A stretch of DNA of 64,000 bases from Mycolicibacterium moriokaense (GCF_010726085.1 NZ_AP022560.1:1674001-1738000), one strand, 5' to 3'; shown: positions 53,830 to 63,946, counted from the stretch's first letter. The notes: a model not told the origin generated them from the letters alone. Numbers and translations are program-made.

Positions 53830-55698
53830 TCAACCGCGGAGAATCGGCTTCAGCGCATCGAGCACCGCCGGGTCCTCGATGGTCGACGGCACCGGCTCGT
53901 CCTTACCGTGCGCGATGCCGCGCAACGTCTTGCGCAGGATCTTCCCCGACCGCGTCTTGGGCAGCGCCGTGACCACGTCGACCTGCCTCAGGCATGCGAC
54001 CGCTCCGATCTCGTCGCGGACGAGCTGCACCAGCTCCTCGGGAAGGCCCTCGCCGGATGCACCTGCCTTGAGGACGACGAGTCCGCGCGGCACCTGGCCC
54101 TTGATCTCGTCGGCGACGCCGATCACCGCACACTCCGCGACCGACGGATGCGTCGCCAGAGCCGCCTCGATGGATCCCGTCGAAAGACGGTGTCCCGCAA
54201 CGTTGATGACGTCGTCGATACGCCCCATCACGAACAGATAGCCGTCCTCGTCGAGGTAGCCGCCGTCGCCGGTCAGGTAGTAGCCGGGATGCTCGCAGAG
54301 ATAGGACGCCTCGTAGCGGGCGTCGTCGCCCCAGAGCGTCGGCAGGGTGCCCGGCGGCAGCGGCAGGGCGATGCAGATCGCGCCCTCCTCGCAGGGTTCG
54401 CAGTGCGAGCCGTCGGTGTGCAGGATGCGCACGTTGTAGCCCGGCATCGGCACCGTCGGCGAACCCGCCTTGATCGGCATCGGTTCCACGCCCATCGGAT
54501 TGGCGGCGATCGCCCATCCGGTCTCGGTCTGCCACCAGTGGTCGACAACCGGGATGCCCAGCTTCGCCGACGCCCATTCGTAGGTGTCGGGGTCCAGCCG
54601 CTCACCGGCCTGGAACAGGTACTTCATGCTCGACAGGTCGTAGCGTCCGATGTGGCTGCCGTCGGGGTCTTCCTTGCGGATGGCCCGAAGCGCCGTCGGC
54701 GCCGAAAACAGCGCTTTCACACCGTGTTCCGACACGACTCGCCAGAACGCGCCGGCGTCGGGGGTGCCGATCGGCTTGCCCTCGTAGAGGATCGTCGTCG
54801 CGCCGAGCATCAGCGGTGCGTACACGATGTAGGAGTGGCCGACCACCCAGCCGACGTCGGACGCCGCCCAGAACACCTCGCCCGGTGCGATGTCGTAGAT
54901 GTTGCGCATGCTCCACAGCAACGCCACCGCGTGGCCGCCGTTATCGCGGACGATGCCCTTGGGCTTGCCGGTCGTGCCGGACGTGTAAAGCACGTACAAC
55001 GGGTCGGTGGCGGCCACCGGCACCGGGTCGACGGGATCGGCGTCGGCGAGGTCGCTCCAGTCGACGTCCCGCTCCGGCGCCAGCTCGCAGCCGAGGTGGT
55101 CGCGCTGCACGATGACGCAGTGACGGGGCGGGTGTTCGGCCATCTCAATGGCGGCGTCGAGCATCGGCTTGTAGGCCACGGTCCGCGACGGCTCGATACC
55201 GCAGGACGCCGACACGATGACGGCGGGCTGCGCGTCGTCGATGCGCGTCGCAAGCTCATGCGCGGCGAACCCGCCGAACACCACGGAGTGCACCGCTCCC
55301 AGCCGGGCGCACGCCAGCATCGCGATCACCGCTTCGGGGATCATCGGCATGTAGATGACCACGCGGTCGCCTTTGGTCACACCGAGTCCGCGCAGCGCCC
55401 CGGCGAAGCGAGCAGTGAGGTCCAGTAGCTCCCGGTAGGTATACGTGCGCTTCATCGCGGTCACGGGGGAGTCGTAGATCAGCGCGGGCTGATCGCCGCG
55501 ACCGGCTTCGACGTGGCGGTCCAGCGCGTTGGCGCAGGTGTTGAGCTCGCCGTCGGGGAACCATCGGTAGAACGGCGGGTGCGAGTCGTCGAGGACCTGC
55601 TGTGGTTCGCGGGTCCACGTGACGTCTCTGGCGGCGTCCGCCCAGAAGGCCGTCGGATCGGAGATGCTGGCGTCGAAGAGGTCGCGATACCCGGCCAT
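53830..55698 (-). CDS. prpE: Propionyl-CoA synthetase (PrpE-like)
   Basis: A 622-residue acyl-CoA synthetase of the Acs/PrpE class. P-loop YTSGTTGKPKGIV near residue 250, DVGWVVGHSYIVYAPL (the PrpE form; Acs has a different loop), WWQTETGW, GYYLTGDGG, hinge MGRIDDVINVAGHRLSTG and the C-terminal catalytic lysine KTRSGKILRKTLR. It activates propionate, and perhaps acetate, to the CoA ester. The ATG 55698 lies 7 nt behind TACGGT on the minus strand (leaderless). It is divergent from an epoxide-hydrolase-like gene with 43 bp between starts. Confidence 0.92.
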   Translation of the reverse strand: MAGYRDLFDASISDPTAFWADAARDVTWTREPQQVLDDSHPPFYRWFPDGELNTCANALDRHVEAGRGDQPALIYDSPVTAMKRTYTYRELLDLTARFAGALRGLGVTKGDRVVIYMPMIPEAVIAMLACARLGAVHSVVFGGFAAHELATRIDDAQPAVIVSASCGIEPSRTVAYKPMLDAAIEMAEHPPRHCVIVQRDHLGCELAPERDVDWSDLADADPVDPVPVAATDPLYVLYTSGTTGKPKGIVRDNGGHAVALLWSMRNIYDIAPGEVFWAASDVGWVVGHSYIVYAPLMLGATTILYEGKPIGTPDAGAFWRVVSEHGVKALFSAPTALRAIRKEDPDGSHIGRYDLSSMKYLFQAGERLDPDTYEWASAKLGIPVVDHWWQTETGWAIAANPMGVEPMPIKAGSPTVPMPGYNVRILHTDGSHCEPCEEGAICIALPLPPGTLPTLWGDDARYEASYLCEHPGYYLTGDGGYLDEDGYLFVMGRIDDVINVAGHRLSTGSIEAALATHPSVAECAVIGVADEIKGQVPRGLVVLKAGASGEGLPEELVQLVRDEIGAVACLRQVDVVTALPKTRSGKILRKTLRGIAHGKDEPVPSTIEDPAVLDALKPILRG

Positions 55699-55705
55699 AC
55701 CCCGC

Positions 55706-55711
55706 ACCGTA
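55706..55711 (-). promoter_or_regulatory. Leaderless -10 element of prpE (TACGGT)
   Basis: On the minus strand TACGGT is followed by 7 nt and the ATG at 55698. Confidence 0.6.
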
Positions 55712-55728
55712 GCGCGCAGCGCGGTCTC

Positions 55729-55734
55729 TATAGT
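55729..55734 (+). promoter_or_regulatory. Leaderless -10 element of the epoxide hydrolase-like gene (TATAGT)
   Basis: TATAGT is followed by 7 nt and the ATG at 55742. It lies 17 bp from the divergent prpE -10 element, so the two promoters overlap in their polymerase footprints. Confidence 0.6.
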
Positions 55735-55741
55735 CCGATTG

Positions 55742-56608
55742 ATGACTGTCGAACCACCCCAGATAGAAGGTGTGCGCCGGTCGTTCGTCGAAGCCAACGG
55801 CGTGCGGTTCCACGTGACCGAGTCCGGTCCGCCCGACGGCCGCCCAGTCGTCGCGCTGCACGGGTGGCCGCAGCACCACTACGAGTGGCGCGACCTGCTG
55901 GTCGACCCGCCGGCCGGACTGCGGATCATCGCCCCTGACCTGCCCGGATACGGATGGTCAGGCCCTGCCCCGCATCGCTGGGCCAAGGAGGACGTCGCCA
56001 CGGACGTCCTTGCGCTGCTCGATGTGCTGGGCCTCGACCGCGTCCTGCTGGTGGCCCACGACTGGGGGGCGTACGTGGGGTACCGCATGATCCTGCGGGC
56101 TCCGGAGCGCTTCGACGGCTACCTCGCGATGAATATCAACCATCCGTGGCAGCGGCCGGCCGACGTGCTGCCGCATCTGTGGAAGCTCGCCTACCAGGTG
56201 CCGCTGGCGGCGTTCGGGGTCTTCGTCCAACAACGCACGAAGTTCATCGAAAGGCTGATGTTCGGTATCGGGTCCGACCTGCCGCCCGAAGACGCGCGCC
56301 TGTTCGCCGAACGCTTCCGCGATCCGGTGTGCGCACGCGCAGGCAGGGACACCTACCGCACGTTTCTGACACGCGAATTGCCCAGCGCGGGAAGGAATCC
56401 CGAGACCCGACGGGCGACGGTCCCGATCCGCGTGCTGTTCGGAACCCGGGACCGCGCCGTCTCCGTATCCATGGTGTCGCCGGAGACGGCGAACGCCGAC
56501 GACTACACGCTGGAGACGGTCGATGCCACGCACTTCGTCGTCGACGAGCGGCCGGACCTGGTCCGCAAGAAGCTGATCGCGCTGGCCGAGGAGACCGCGC
56601 GGGCCTGA
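55742..56608 (+). CDS. Alpha/beta hydrolase, epoxide hydrolase-like
   Basis: A 288-residue hydrolase. The oxyanion loop is HGWPQHHYEWRDL near residue 40 and the nucleophile elbow is AHDWGAYVGYR near residue 103; the Asp nucleophile (HDWG) points to epoxide hydrolases or haloalkane dehalogenases, not to serine esterases. The catalytic histidine is in DATHFVVDERP near the C-terminus. The tyrosines that activate epoxides could not be placed with certainty. The start is set by the leaderless -10. The substrate is unknown. Confidence 0.83.
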   Translation: MTVEPPQIEGVRRSFVEANGVRFHVTESGPPDGRPVVALHGWPQHHYEWRDLLVDPPAGLRIIAPDLPGYGWSGPAPHRWAKEDVATDVLALLDVLGLDRVLLVAHDWGAYVGYRMILRAPERFDGYLAMNINHPWQRPADVLPHLWKLAYQVPLAAFGVFVQQRTKFIERLMFGIGSDLPPEDARLFAERFRDPVCARAGRDTYRTFLTRELPSAGRNPETRRATVPIRVLFGTRDRAVSVSMVSPETANADDYTLETVDATHFVVDERPDLVRKKLIALAEETARA

Positions 56609-56686
56609 GTTTGGCCGCCGCCCCTGCGGGTAGCCCTCCACCATGGCTGAAGAATTTGTCTCCTTTGCCCTGGTCGGCGGCCGGTG

Positions 56687-57157
56687 ATGGGCGCGCCTGC
56701 GGCTGCTGACAGCTCGTTGACCGTCAAACGCGACACCACCGCCACGCGCAAGCAGGTATGGGACGTGATCGCCGACGGCTGGACCTACTCGCAATGGGTG
56801 GTGGGCAACAGCCGGATGCGGGCCGTCGAGCCGACCTGGCCCGCGGTCGGCAGCAAGATCCACCACACCATCGGGATCTGGCCGGTCGTCATCAACGACG
56901 AGACCGAGGTCGAATCGTGCACGCCGATGGAGGAACTGGTGCTGCTGGCACGCACCCGGCCGTTCGGCCAGGCGCGGATCACGTTGCGGCTCTACGACAC
57001 TGCCGATGGATGCCGGATCGAGATGGCGGAGGTGCCCGTCGGCGGCCCGCTGAATCTGATTCCGCGTCGCCTCGCGTTGGCGGCGGCGTTTCCCCGTAAC
57101 CGGGAATGCACATGGCGGTTGGCCGCGCTGGCGGAGCGTCGTACAAAAGTAGACTGA
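56687..57157 (+). CDS. SRPBCC-family (polyketide cyclase-like) protein
   Basis: A 156-residue protein of the START/Bet v1-like fold: LTVKRDTTATRKQVWDVIADGWTYSQWV at the N-terminus, central beta strands with ELVLLARTRPFGQARITLRL, and a long C-terminal helix. Such proteins bind lipids or other hydrophobic ligands in a cavity; the role here is unknown. GTG 56684 is an alternative start one codon upstream. It is followed 6 bp later by the DUF309 gene in the same direction. Confidence 0.75.
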   Translation: MGAPAAADSSLTVKRDTTATRKQVWDVIADGWTYSQWVVGNSRMRAVEPTWPAVGSKIHHTIGIWPVVINDETEVESCTPMEELVLLARTRPFGQARITLRLYDTADGCRIEMAEVPVGGPLNLIPRRLALAAAFPRNRECTWRLAALAERRTKVD

Positions 57158-57163
57158 TCCCTT

Positions 57164-57649
57164 GTGGCGGACCGCGATCGCGACGAGTTCGGCAAGGCGC
57201 GTAGCAGTCGACCGCGCGACGCGCTCGGACGTCCGCTACCGCACGGCAGCCAAGGTGTCGTGCGGATACCCGACGATCTGGACCTGACGCCGGCCGACTC
57301 GCTGGCCTACGCGCAGGACCTGCTGGACCAAGGGTTGGCGTTCAACGCGCACGAGGTGCTCGAGGCGGCGTGGAAGAGCGCACCCGACGATGAGCGCGAA
57401 ATGTGGCAGGGACTGGCCCAGCTCGCCGTCGGCATCACCCACATTCAGCGAGGAAACACCGCCGGGGCGACGGGCGTGTTGACGCGCGCCGCGGATCGCC
57501 TCGGCGCGGTGGGCCGTCCGGCGCGTCACGGCGTCGATGTCGACGGGCTGGTAACGCACGCTCGTGCCCTAATCGACGACCTCGCTTTGGGCAACGACGT
57601 CGACGATGCGCGTCTGCGGCCCCGCCTCGTTTACCGCGAGCAGACGTAA
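57164..57649 (+). CDS. DUF309 protein
   Basis: A 161-residue protein with the DUF309 signature FNAHEVLEAAWKSAPDDEREMWQGLAQLAVGITHIQRGN near residues 62-100, a helical domain whose His/Glu residues suggest metal binding. No function is established to my knowledge. The GTG start follows TAGACT at 8 nt. The last four residues (REQT) and the stop codon are encoded by the left arm of a family A palindrome (from 57635). Confidence 0.85.
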   Translation: MADRDRDEFGKARSSRPRDALGRPLPHGSQGVVRIPDDLDLTPADSLAYAQDLLDQGLAFNAHEVLEAAWKSAPDDEREMWQGLAQLAVGITHIQRGNTAGATGVLTRAADRLGAVGRPARHGVDVDGLVTHARALIDDLALGNDVDDARLRPRLVYREQT

Positions 57650-57699
57650 ACTGCTCCAAAACCTCGGCGTGTCGGGGGAAGTCTACGTCTGCTCGCCGG
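57635..57699. terminator. Stem-loop between convergent DUF309 and kdpE genes (palindrome family A)
   Basis: The left arm (from 57635, CGCGAGCAGACGT) and the right arm (to about 57699, ACGTCTGCTCGC) pair imperfectly around a GC-rich loop. It is the most diverged family A copy and overlaps the end of the DUF309 gene. Confidence 0.6.
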
Positions 57700-57707
57700 A
57701 GAACGGA

Positions 57708-58397
57708 CTACTGCTGGAAGCGGTAACCCATCCCCGCCTCGGTGAGCAGATGCACCGGGTGCGACGGGTCGTCTTCGAGCTTGCGCCGCAGCTGCGCCAA
57801 GTACACCCGCAGGTAGTGCGTCTCCTTGGCGTAGGCCGGGCCCCATACCTCTTTGAGGAGTTCCTCGCGGCCGACGAGCTTTCCGCGGTTACGCACCAGC
57901 ATCTCGAGCATGCCCCATTCGGTCGGCGTCAGGTGCACCTCGGCACCGTTCTTGGTCACCTTCTTGGCGGCCAGGTCGACGGTGAACGACGACGTCTCGA
58001 TCACGGGCTCGTCGGTGTCCGACGCCGCCGCGGCCCGACGCACCGCGGCGCGCAGGCGAGCCAGAAACTCGTCCATGCCAAAGGGTTTGGTGACGTAGTC
58101 GTCCGCGCCGGCGTCCAGCGCCTCGACCTTGTCGGAGGAGTCTGTACGAGCCGAGAGCACGATCACCGGTGCGGTCAGCCAGCCCCGCAAGCCGCCGAGC
58201 ACGTCGATACCGGACATGTCGGGCAGGCCGAGGTCCAGCACGATGACGTCAGGCCGATGGTCGGCCGCCTTGCGAAGCGCCTCTACGCCGCTGGCCGCGG
58301 TGAACACCTCGTAGCCGCGCACCGACAGATTGATGCGCAATGCCCGCAGGATCTGCGGTTCGTCGTCGATGACAAGTACCCGGGTCTTCGTGGTCAT
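57708..58397 (-). CDS. kdpE: Response regulator KdpE
   Basis: A 229-residue OmpR-type response regulator: receiver domain with the acidic pocket (VIDDEPQ) and phosphoacceptor aspartate in VIVLDLGLPDMSG near residue 56, conserved Thr/Ser and KPF switch lysine (VTKPF), then a winged-helix DNA-binding domain from about residue 130 (LTPTEWGMLEMLVRNRGKLVGREELLKEVWG). It activates the kdp operon at low potassium or high salt. Its start overlaps the kdpD stop by 4 bp. Confidence 0.95.
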   Translation of the reverse strand: MTTKTRVLVIDDEPQILRALRINLSVRGYEVFTAASGVEALRKAADHRPDVIVLDLGLPDMSGIDVLGGLRGWLTAPVIVLSARTDSSDKVEALDAGADDYVTKPFGMDEFLARLRAAVRRAAAASDTDEPVIETSSFTVDLAAKKVTKNGAEVHLTPTEWGMLEMLVRNRGKLVGREELLKEVWGPAYAKETHYLRVYLAQLRRKLEDDPSHPVHLLTEAGMGYRFQQ

Positions 58398-60919
58398 GGC
58401 ACCGCCAGGTCGATCTCGACGGTGAGCCCGCCCCCGGGGGTGTCGGTTGCCGTGATCGTGCCGCCCATGGCTTCGACGAACCCGCGCGCAACCGAAAGTC
58501 CAAGGCCGACACCGATGCTGTTGTCCTGATCGCCGAGACGCTGGAACGGGGCGAACAACTGCGATTCGGTGCCGCGCGGGATGCCCGGCCCCTCGTCGAT
58601 GACGGCGATCAGCACCCGGTCGCCGACCCGACCCGCGGTCACGCGCACCGGGCTGTCCGGTGCGTACCTCAGCGCGTTGTCGATCAGGTTGGCCAGTACC
58701 CGCTCCAGCAGTCCGCCGTCGGCCAGTACTGCGGCATCGGCCACATCGACCTTGACACGGTCCAACCCATGTCGCCGAAAACCGGTCGTACCCTTGCTGA
58801 TTCCGAGCAGGGTCCGCTGCACCGTCTCCTCGAGATAGACGGTGCGTAGCTCGGGCTTCAACACCCCGGCGGCCAGTCGCGACGAATCGAGCAGATTACC
58901 GACCAGCGCGGTCAACTGGTCGACGGATTCTTCGATGGTCGCCAACAACTCCGAGGTGTCCTCGGCGGAGAAGTCGACGTCGTCGCTGCGCAGGCTCGAC
59001 ACCGCCGCCTTTGCCGCCGCCATGGGAGTCCGCAGGTCGTGGCTGACCGCCGACAACAGCGAACGCCGCAATTCATCGGCCTGCGAGATCGCTTCGGCCT
59101 TACCGGCTTCCTCGGCAAGCTCGCGCTGCTCGACCAAACCTGCCGCCTGCTTTGCGACGGCCGTGAGGACCCGACGGTCACGCGCGGGCAGCTTGCGTCC
59201 CGCCAGCAGCATCCAGAACTCGTCGTCGCCCACCTCGATGGCGGTGTCCGCAGCACCGACGTCGACGCACGGGTCGTCACCGACACACGCGACGATCCCC
59301 GCGCCGACGCGCAACAGGCTCACGGCCCGTTGTGAATACGTCTCCCGCACGCGCTCCAGCAGGGTGTCCAGGTCGGCACCACGCAACACCGAGCCCGCGA
59401 ACAGCGCCAGCAGTTCGGCCTCCTGCGACGCCTGCCTCGCCTCGCGGGTGCGTTTGGCCGCACTGTCGACCAGCGCCGCGACGGCCACGGCGACCGCGAG
59501 CAGCACGACGCTGGTGATCGCGTTGTCCGGCCGGGCGATATCGAGTGTGTAGCGCGGTTCGATTAGGAAGTAGTTGAGCAGCAAGCCGGACAACACGGCC
59601 GACAACACTGCCGGCGCAACGCCTCCGAGCAGCGCGACGACCAGCACCCCCACGAAGAACAGCGCGCTCTCCCCGCCGACGTCGAGCACCGGATCGAGCA
59701 CGAAGACCAGCAGCGCACAGACGGCCGAAGGCATCACGACGGCCGCCAGCCACGACGCCAGATGGTGCTGACGCAAAGCGGCCCACGACCACGACGACGC
59801 CTTGCGCGCCTCGGGATGGGTGACCATGTGCACGTCGATCGAGCCGGACTGCTGGACCACGGCCGCACCGATGCCCTCGTCGAACATCCGCGCCCACCGG
59901 GACCGCCGCGATGTTCCGATCACCAGCTGGGTGGCATTCTCGTCGCGCGCGAAATCCATTAAGGCGCTTGGTACATCGTCGCCGACGACGGTATGCACGG
60001 TGGCACCGAGGCTCGCCGCCAACTCTCGAATCTTGCCCATCTGCAGCGCCGAGACGCCGGACAAGCCGTCGCCACGGACGACGTGCACCACCATCAGCTC
60101 GGCACTGGACTTCGACGCGATCCGAGACGCCCTGCGCACCAACGTTTCTGACTCCGCGCCACCGGTCACCGCGACAACGACGCGTTCGCGGGCCTCCCAG
60201 GTTGCGGTGATCTGATTCTCTTCGCGGTAGCGCTCCAATGCGGAGTCGACCTGGTCGGCCAGCCACAGCAACGCGAGCTCGCGAAGCGCGGTCAGATTGC
60301 CCCTGCGGAAGTAGTTGGACATTGCCGCGTCGATGCGTTCCGGGGCATACACGTTGCCGTGGGCAAGTCTGCGCCGCAATGCTTCCGGCGTGATGTCGAC
60401 CAGCTCGATCTGGTCCGCGGCTCGCACAATCTCGTCGGGCACCTTCTCCTGTTGCTCGATGCCGGTGATCTGGGTGACGACGTCGTTGAGGCTCTCGAGG
60501 TGCTGGACGTTGACCGTCGAGATGACGGTGATCCCGGCGTCGAGCAGTTCCTCGACGTCCTGCCACCGCTTGGGGTTTTTGCTGCCCGGGGTGTTGGTAT
60601 GGGCCAGTTCGTCGACGAGGACGACCTGCGGTGCACGCCGCAGCACCGCCTCGACGTCGAGTTCCGGGAACTGCTTGCCGCGGTACTCGATCAGCTTCGG
60701 CGGCACGTTTTCGACGCCCTCGAGAAGCTCGGCGGTCTTCGTGCGGCCGTGTGTCTCCACCACTGCGGCGACCACGTCGGTGCCGCGCTCCAACCGCCGG
60801 TGCGCCTCGCCGAGCATCGCGTAGGTCTTGCCGACACCGGGTGCGGCGCCCAGATAGATGCGCAGCTCACCGCGCTTCTTCTGAGCGCCGGTCCGGACGG
60901 TCACAAACCCATCATCCAC
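58394..60919 (-). CDS. kdpD: Sensor histidine kinase KdpD
   Basis: An 841-residue sensor kinase. The N-terminal KdpD domain has Walker A GAAPGVGKTYAML near residue 25, followed by LVDELAHTN; a UspA-like domain spans about 230-365; four closely spaced transmembrane segments about 380-490; a GAF-like region; the H box SAVSHDLRTPM near residue 625; and the HATPase domain with NLIDNALRYAPD and DEGPGIPRG at the C-terminus. It senses potassium and ionic stress and phosphorylates KdpE. It lies 8 bp behind kdpC on the same strand. Confidence 0.95.
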   Translation of the reverse strand: MDDGFVTVRTGAQKKRGELRIYLGAAPGVGKTYAMLGEAHRRLERGTDVVAAVVETHGRTKTAELLEGVENVPPKLIEYRGKQFPELDVEAVLRRAPQVVLVDELAHTNTPGSKNPKRWQDVEELLDAGITVISTVNVQHLESLNDVVTQITGIEQQEKVPDEIVRAADQIELVDITPEALRRRLAHGNVYAPERIDAAMSNYFRRGNLTALRELALLWLADQVDSALERYREENQITATWEARERVVVAVTGGAESETLVRRASRIASKSSAELMVVHVVRGDGLSGVSALQMGKIRELAASLGATVHTVVGDDVPSALMDFARDENATQLVIGTSRRSRWARMFDEGIGAAVVQQSGSIDVHMVTHPEARKASSWSWAALRQHHLASWLAAVVMPSAVCALLVFVLDPVLDVGGESALFFVGVLVVALLGGVAPAVLSAVLSGLLLNYFLIEPRYTLDIARPDNAITSVVLLAVAVAVAALVDSAAKRTREARQASQEAELLALFAGSVLRGADLDTLLERVRETYSQRAVSLLRVGAGIVACVGDDPCVDVGAADTAIEVGDDEFWMLLAGRKLPARDRRVLTAVAKQAAGLVEQRELAEEAGKAEAISQADELRRSLLSAVSHDLRTPMAAAKAAVSSLRSDDVDFSAEDTSELLATIEESVDQLTALVGNLLDSSRLAAGVLKPELRTVYLEETVQRTLLGISKGTTGFRRHGLDRVKVDVADAAVLADGGLLERVLANLIDNALRYAPDSPVRVTAGRVGDRVLIAVIDEGPGIPRGTESQLFAPFQRLGDQDNSIGVGLGLSVARGFVEAMGGTITATDTPGGGLTVEIDLAVP

Positions 60920-60927
60920 CGGTCGTG

Positions 60928-61803
60928 TCAGCTTTTTGCCGGATACTTCTGGTCGAGGTCCAGGTTGAGCTGCAGCACGTTGACCGTAGGCTCGCCGAAG
61001 AATCCGAGGTACCTGCCGTCGGTGTGGGCCGCTACGACGTCACGGACCTGGTCGGGACTGATGCCGCGTGCGGTGGCCACCCGGTCCACCTGAATGTCTG
61101 CGTACGCGAGCGAGATGTCCGGATCGAGTCCGCTTCCGCTTGCGGTCACCGCGTCGGCGGGCACCGCGGGATCGGCGGAGGCATTGCCGCGGATCGGGAC
61201 GATCTGACCGATGCTGTAGTCCTCACCCGGAGTCGCGCACTCGACGCGGACCCCTTCGTAGAAGTCGAGAAACGGTGTCTGGGTGGTCGCGCACGGTTCG
61301 TTGACGCTGACCACTCGTGTCGGGTGGACGACGTTGCCGCGCGCATCGCGCGGCCCGATCACCGACAGCACCGCGCCGACACCGCCACCCGTGCAGAACG
61401 GCCGTGTGCCGTCGACACCGTCGGTCTCACCGACTGCCGCGCTGCGCTCGCACACCAGGGTCAGCAGGCTGGGCTTGTCCGGTTCATCGACGATGCTCTC
61501 CGGCCCCAGGTTGCTCGCGCTGGTGGCCAGCGGGTTATATCCGTCGCCGGCCGCGGACGGTCGGCTCTGGAAGTACCGAGTTATCGGGTTGCCGTCGGCG
61601 TCGGTGAACGACTGGCCGATCAGGCTGCTGCCCACCAGTCTTCCGTCGACCTCGATGAGCGAACCGTTGGCTTTGTCGTTGAGGCCCGGGATCTGCGCCA
61701 CCAGCCAGATGAACACCGGGTAGGCGATACCGAGGATCACGGTGAGCACCAGCAGCGCGCGCAGCGCCGCCCAGTGCTGACGAACGAGGTTGGGAGAGTT
61801 CAT
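60928..61803 (-). CDS. kdpC: Potassium-transporting ATPase subunit KdpC, with insertion
   Basis: A 291-residue KdpC, much longer than the roughly 190 residues usual for the family. It has the N-terminal transmembrane segment (about 16-37), RYFQSRPSAAGDGYNPLATSASNLGP, and the C-terminal VTASGSGLDPDISLAYADIQVDRVA that are conserved. Between them (about residues 104-210) is an extra extracytoplasmic segment with four cysteines (CERS, FCTG, PCAT, ECAT) that may form disulphides. KdpC stabilises the KdpFABC complex and its ATP binding. It lies 1 bp from kdpB. Confidence 0.93.
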   Translation of the reverse strand: MNSPNLVRQHWAALRALLVLTVILGIAYPVFIWLVAQIPGLNDKANGSLIEVDGRLVGSSLIGQSFTDADGNPITRYFQSRPSAAGDGYNPLATSASNLGPESIVDEPDKPSLLTLVCERSAAVGETDGVDGTRPFCTGGGVGAVLSVIGPRDARGNVVHPTRVVSVNEPCATTQTPFLDFYEGVRVECATPGEDYSIGQIVPIRGNASADPAVPADAVTASGSGLDPDISLAYADIQVDRVATARGISPDQVRDVVAAHTDGRYLGFFGEPTVNVLQLNLDLDQKYPAKS

Positions 61804-61804
61804 G

Positions 61805-63946
61805 TCACATTCCTGGGAACAGTTGGACGATCAAATCGATCAGCTTGATGCCGATGAATGGGGCGACGATTCCGCCGAGGCCGTAGATGTAGAGGTTGCG
61901 GCTCAACAACTTCGACGCGCTGGCCGGCGTGTAACGCACTCCCCGAAGCGAGAGCGGGATCAGCGCAATGATGACCAACGCGTTGAAGATCACCGCCGAC
62001 AGGATCGCCGACTGCGGGCTGTGCAGCCGCATGACGTTCAGCAGGTCCAGGCCGGGGAACATGGCGACGAACAGTGCGGGGATGATCGCGAAGTACTTCG
62101 CGATGTCGTTGGCGATCGAGAACGTCGTCAACGCACCCCGCGTGATGAGCAGCTGTTTCCCGATTTCGACGATTTCGATGAGTTTGGTCGGGTCGGAGTC
62201 GAGATCGACCATGTTGCCGGCCTCTTTGGCCGCGGAGGTGCCGGTGTTCATTGCGACGCCGACGTCGGCCTGCGCGAGCGCGGGCGCGTCGTTGGTGCCG
62301 TCACCCGTCATCGCGACGAGCTTGCCGCCGGCCTGTTCCTTCTTGATCAGGGCCATCTTGTCTTCGGGAGTGGCCTCGGCGAGGAAGTCGTCGACGCCGG
62401 CTTCGTCGGCAATAGCTTTGGCGGTCAACGGGTTGTCGCCAGTGATCATCACGGTGCGGATGCCCATCCGCCGCATCTCGTCGAACCGTTCCCGCATGCC
62501 CTGTTTAACGACGTCCTTGAGGTGGATGACGCCCAGCACCTCGGCCGTGCCGTCGACCACCTGGCCCACAACCAGCGGCGTGCCGCCGGCGGCGGAGATG
62601 TCGTCGACGATGTCACCGAGTTGCGTCGGCACGGTCCCGCCCTCGGAGCGCACCCACTCGGCCACCGTGCTTGCCGCGCCTTTGCGCAGCTTGTGACCGC
62701 CCAGGTCGACGCCGGACATCCTTGTGGTCGCGCTGAATTCGATCCAGGTGGCGTTGACGAGCTCGCCGTGGGTGCGTGTCCGCAGTCCGTATTCCCGTTT
62801 GGCGTACACGACGATTGACCGACCTTCCGGTGTCTCGTCGGCGAGGCTGGACAACTGCGCGGCGTCGGCGAGCGCCTCGGCCGTCACCCCGGCGAGCGGA
62901 ACGAACGCCGCGGCCTGCCGGTTACCCAGGGTGATGGTCCCGGTCTTGTCGAGTAGGAGGGTGTTGACGTCACCGGCGGCCTCCACCGCACGCCCCGACA
63001 TGGCGAGCACGTTGCGCTGTACCAGGCGGTCCATGCCGGCGATCCCGATGGCCGACAACAGCGCGCCGATCGTGGTCGGGATGAGGCACACCAGCAGCGC
63101 CACCATGACGATCCCGCTGACGCCGTTTGCGTTGAGTGCCAGGGAGTCCGGTACACCCGGATTGTTGACCTTGGAGTAGATGGCCAGCGGCTGCAGGGTG
63201 GCGACGGCGAACACGAAGATGATCGTCAACGAGGCCAGCAGGATGTTCAGCGCGATCTCGTTCGGCGTCTTCTGCCGGTTGGCGCCTTCGACGAGCGCGA
63301 TCATCCGGTCGATGAAGCTCTCGCCCTGCTTCTGGGTGATCCTGACGACGATGCGGTCGGACAGCACCGTGGTACCGCCGGTGACTGCCGAGCGGTCGCC
63401 GCCGGATTCGCGGATGACGGGTGCTGACTCGCCGGTGATCGCCGATTCGTCCACCGACGCAATGCCTTCCACGACGTCACCGTCGCCAGGGATGGACTGG
63501 CCTGCCTCGACGACGACGATGTCGCCCTGTTGCAGCAGTGGTGCGGCGACTTCCTCTTCCCGGCCGGGTGCGCCCGGCGCCCAGCCGATGAGGCGTCGCG
63601 CCATGGTGGCCGTCTTGGTCTTGCGTAGCGACTCGGCCTGCGCCTTGCCCCGGCCCTCGGCCACTGCCTCGGCGAGGTTGGCGAACACCACTGTGAGCCA
63701 AAGCCATCCGACGATCAGCCAGGCGAACCACGATGGATCGAGGACGGCGAGAATCGTGCTCCACACGGCGCCGATCTCGACGATGAACATGACGGGGTTG
63801 CGCCACAGCGTGCGGGGGTTGAGCTTGCGTAGCGCGTCCGGCAGCGACTTCCAGAGCATCTTCGGGTCGAGCAGGCCACCCTGAACACGCCTGGGCGTAT
63901 TGGGTTGCGACCGCGCAGTCGACGCGGTTTCGAGCGTCAGAGACAT
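61805..63946 (-). CDS. kdpB: Potassium-transporting ATPase subunit KdpB (P-type)
   Basis: A 713-residue P-type ATPase of the Kdp type: SITGESAPV (A domain TGES), the phosphorylation aspartate in [33 protein letters not shown], the hinge [25 protein letters not shown], and transmembrane helices flanking these. It hydrolyses ATP to drive potassium uptake through KdpA. The ATG shares one base with the kdpA stop (TGATG), so it is translationally coupled. Confidence 0.96.
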   Translation of the reverse strand: MSLTLETASTARSQPNTPRRVQGGLLDPKMLWKSLPDALRKLNPRTLWRNPVMFIVEIGAVWSTILAVLDPSWFAWLIVGWLWLTVVFANLAEAVAEGRGKAQAESLRKTKTATMARRLIGWAPGAPGREEEVAAPLLQQGDIVVVEAGQSIPGDGDVVEGIASVDESAITGESAPVIRESGGDRSAVTGGTTVLSDRIVVRITQKQGESFIDRMIALVEGANRQKTPNEIALNILLASLTIIFVFAVATLQPLAIYSKVNNPGVPDSLALNANGVSGIVMVALLVCLIPTTIGALLSAIGIAGMDRLVQRNVLAMSGRAVEAAGDVNTLLLDKTGTITLGNRQAAAFVPLAGVTAEALADAAQLSSLADETPEGRSIVVYAKREYGLRTRTHGELVNATWIEFSATTRMSGVDLGGHKLRKGAASTVAEWVRSEGGTVPTQLGDIVDDISAAGGTPLVVGQVVDGTAEVLGVIHLKDVVKQGMRERFDEMRRMGIRTVMITGDNPLTAKAIADEAGVDDFLAEATPEDKMALIKKEQAGGKLVAMTGDGTNDAPALAQADVGVAMNTGTSAAKEAGNMVDLDSDPTKLIEIVEIGKQLLITRGALTTFSIANDIAKYFAIIPALFVAMFPGLDLLNVMRLHSPQSAILSAVIFNALVIIALIPLSLRGVRYTPASASKLLSRNLYIYGLGGIVAPFIGIKLIDLIVQLFPGM

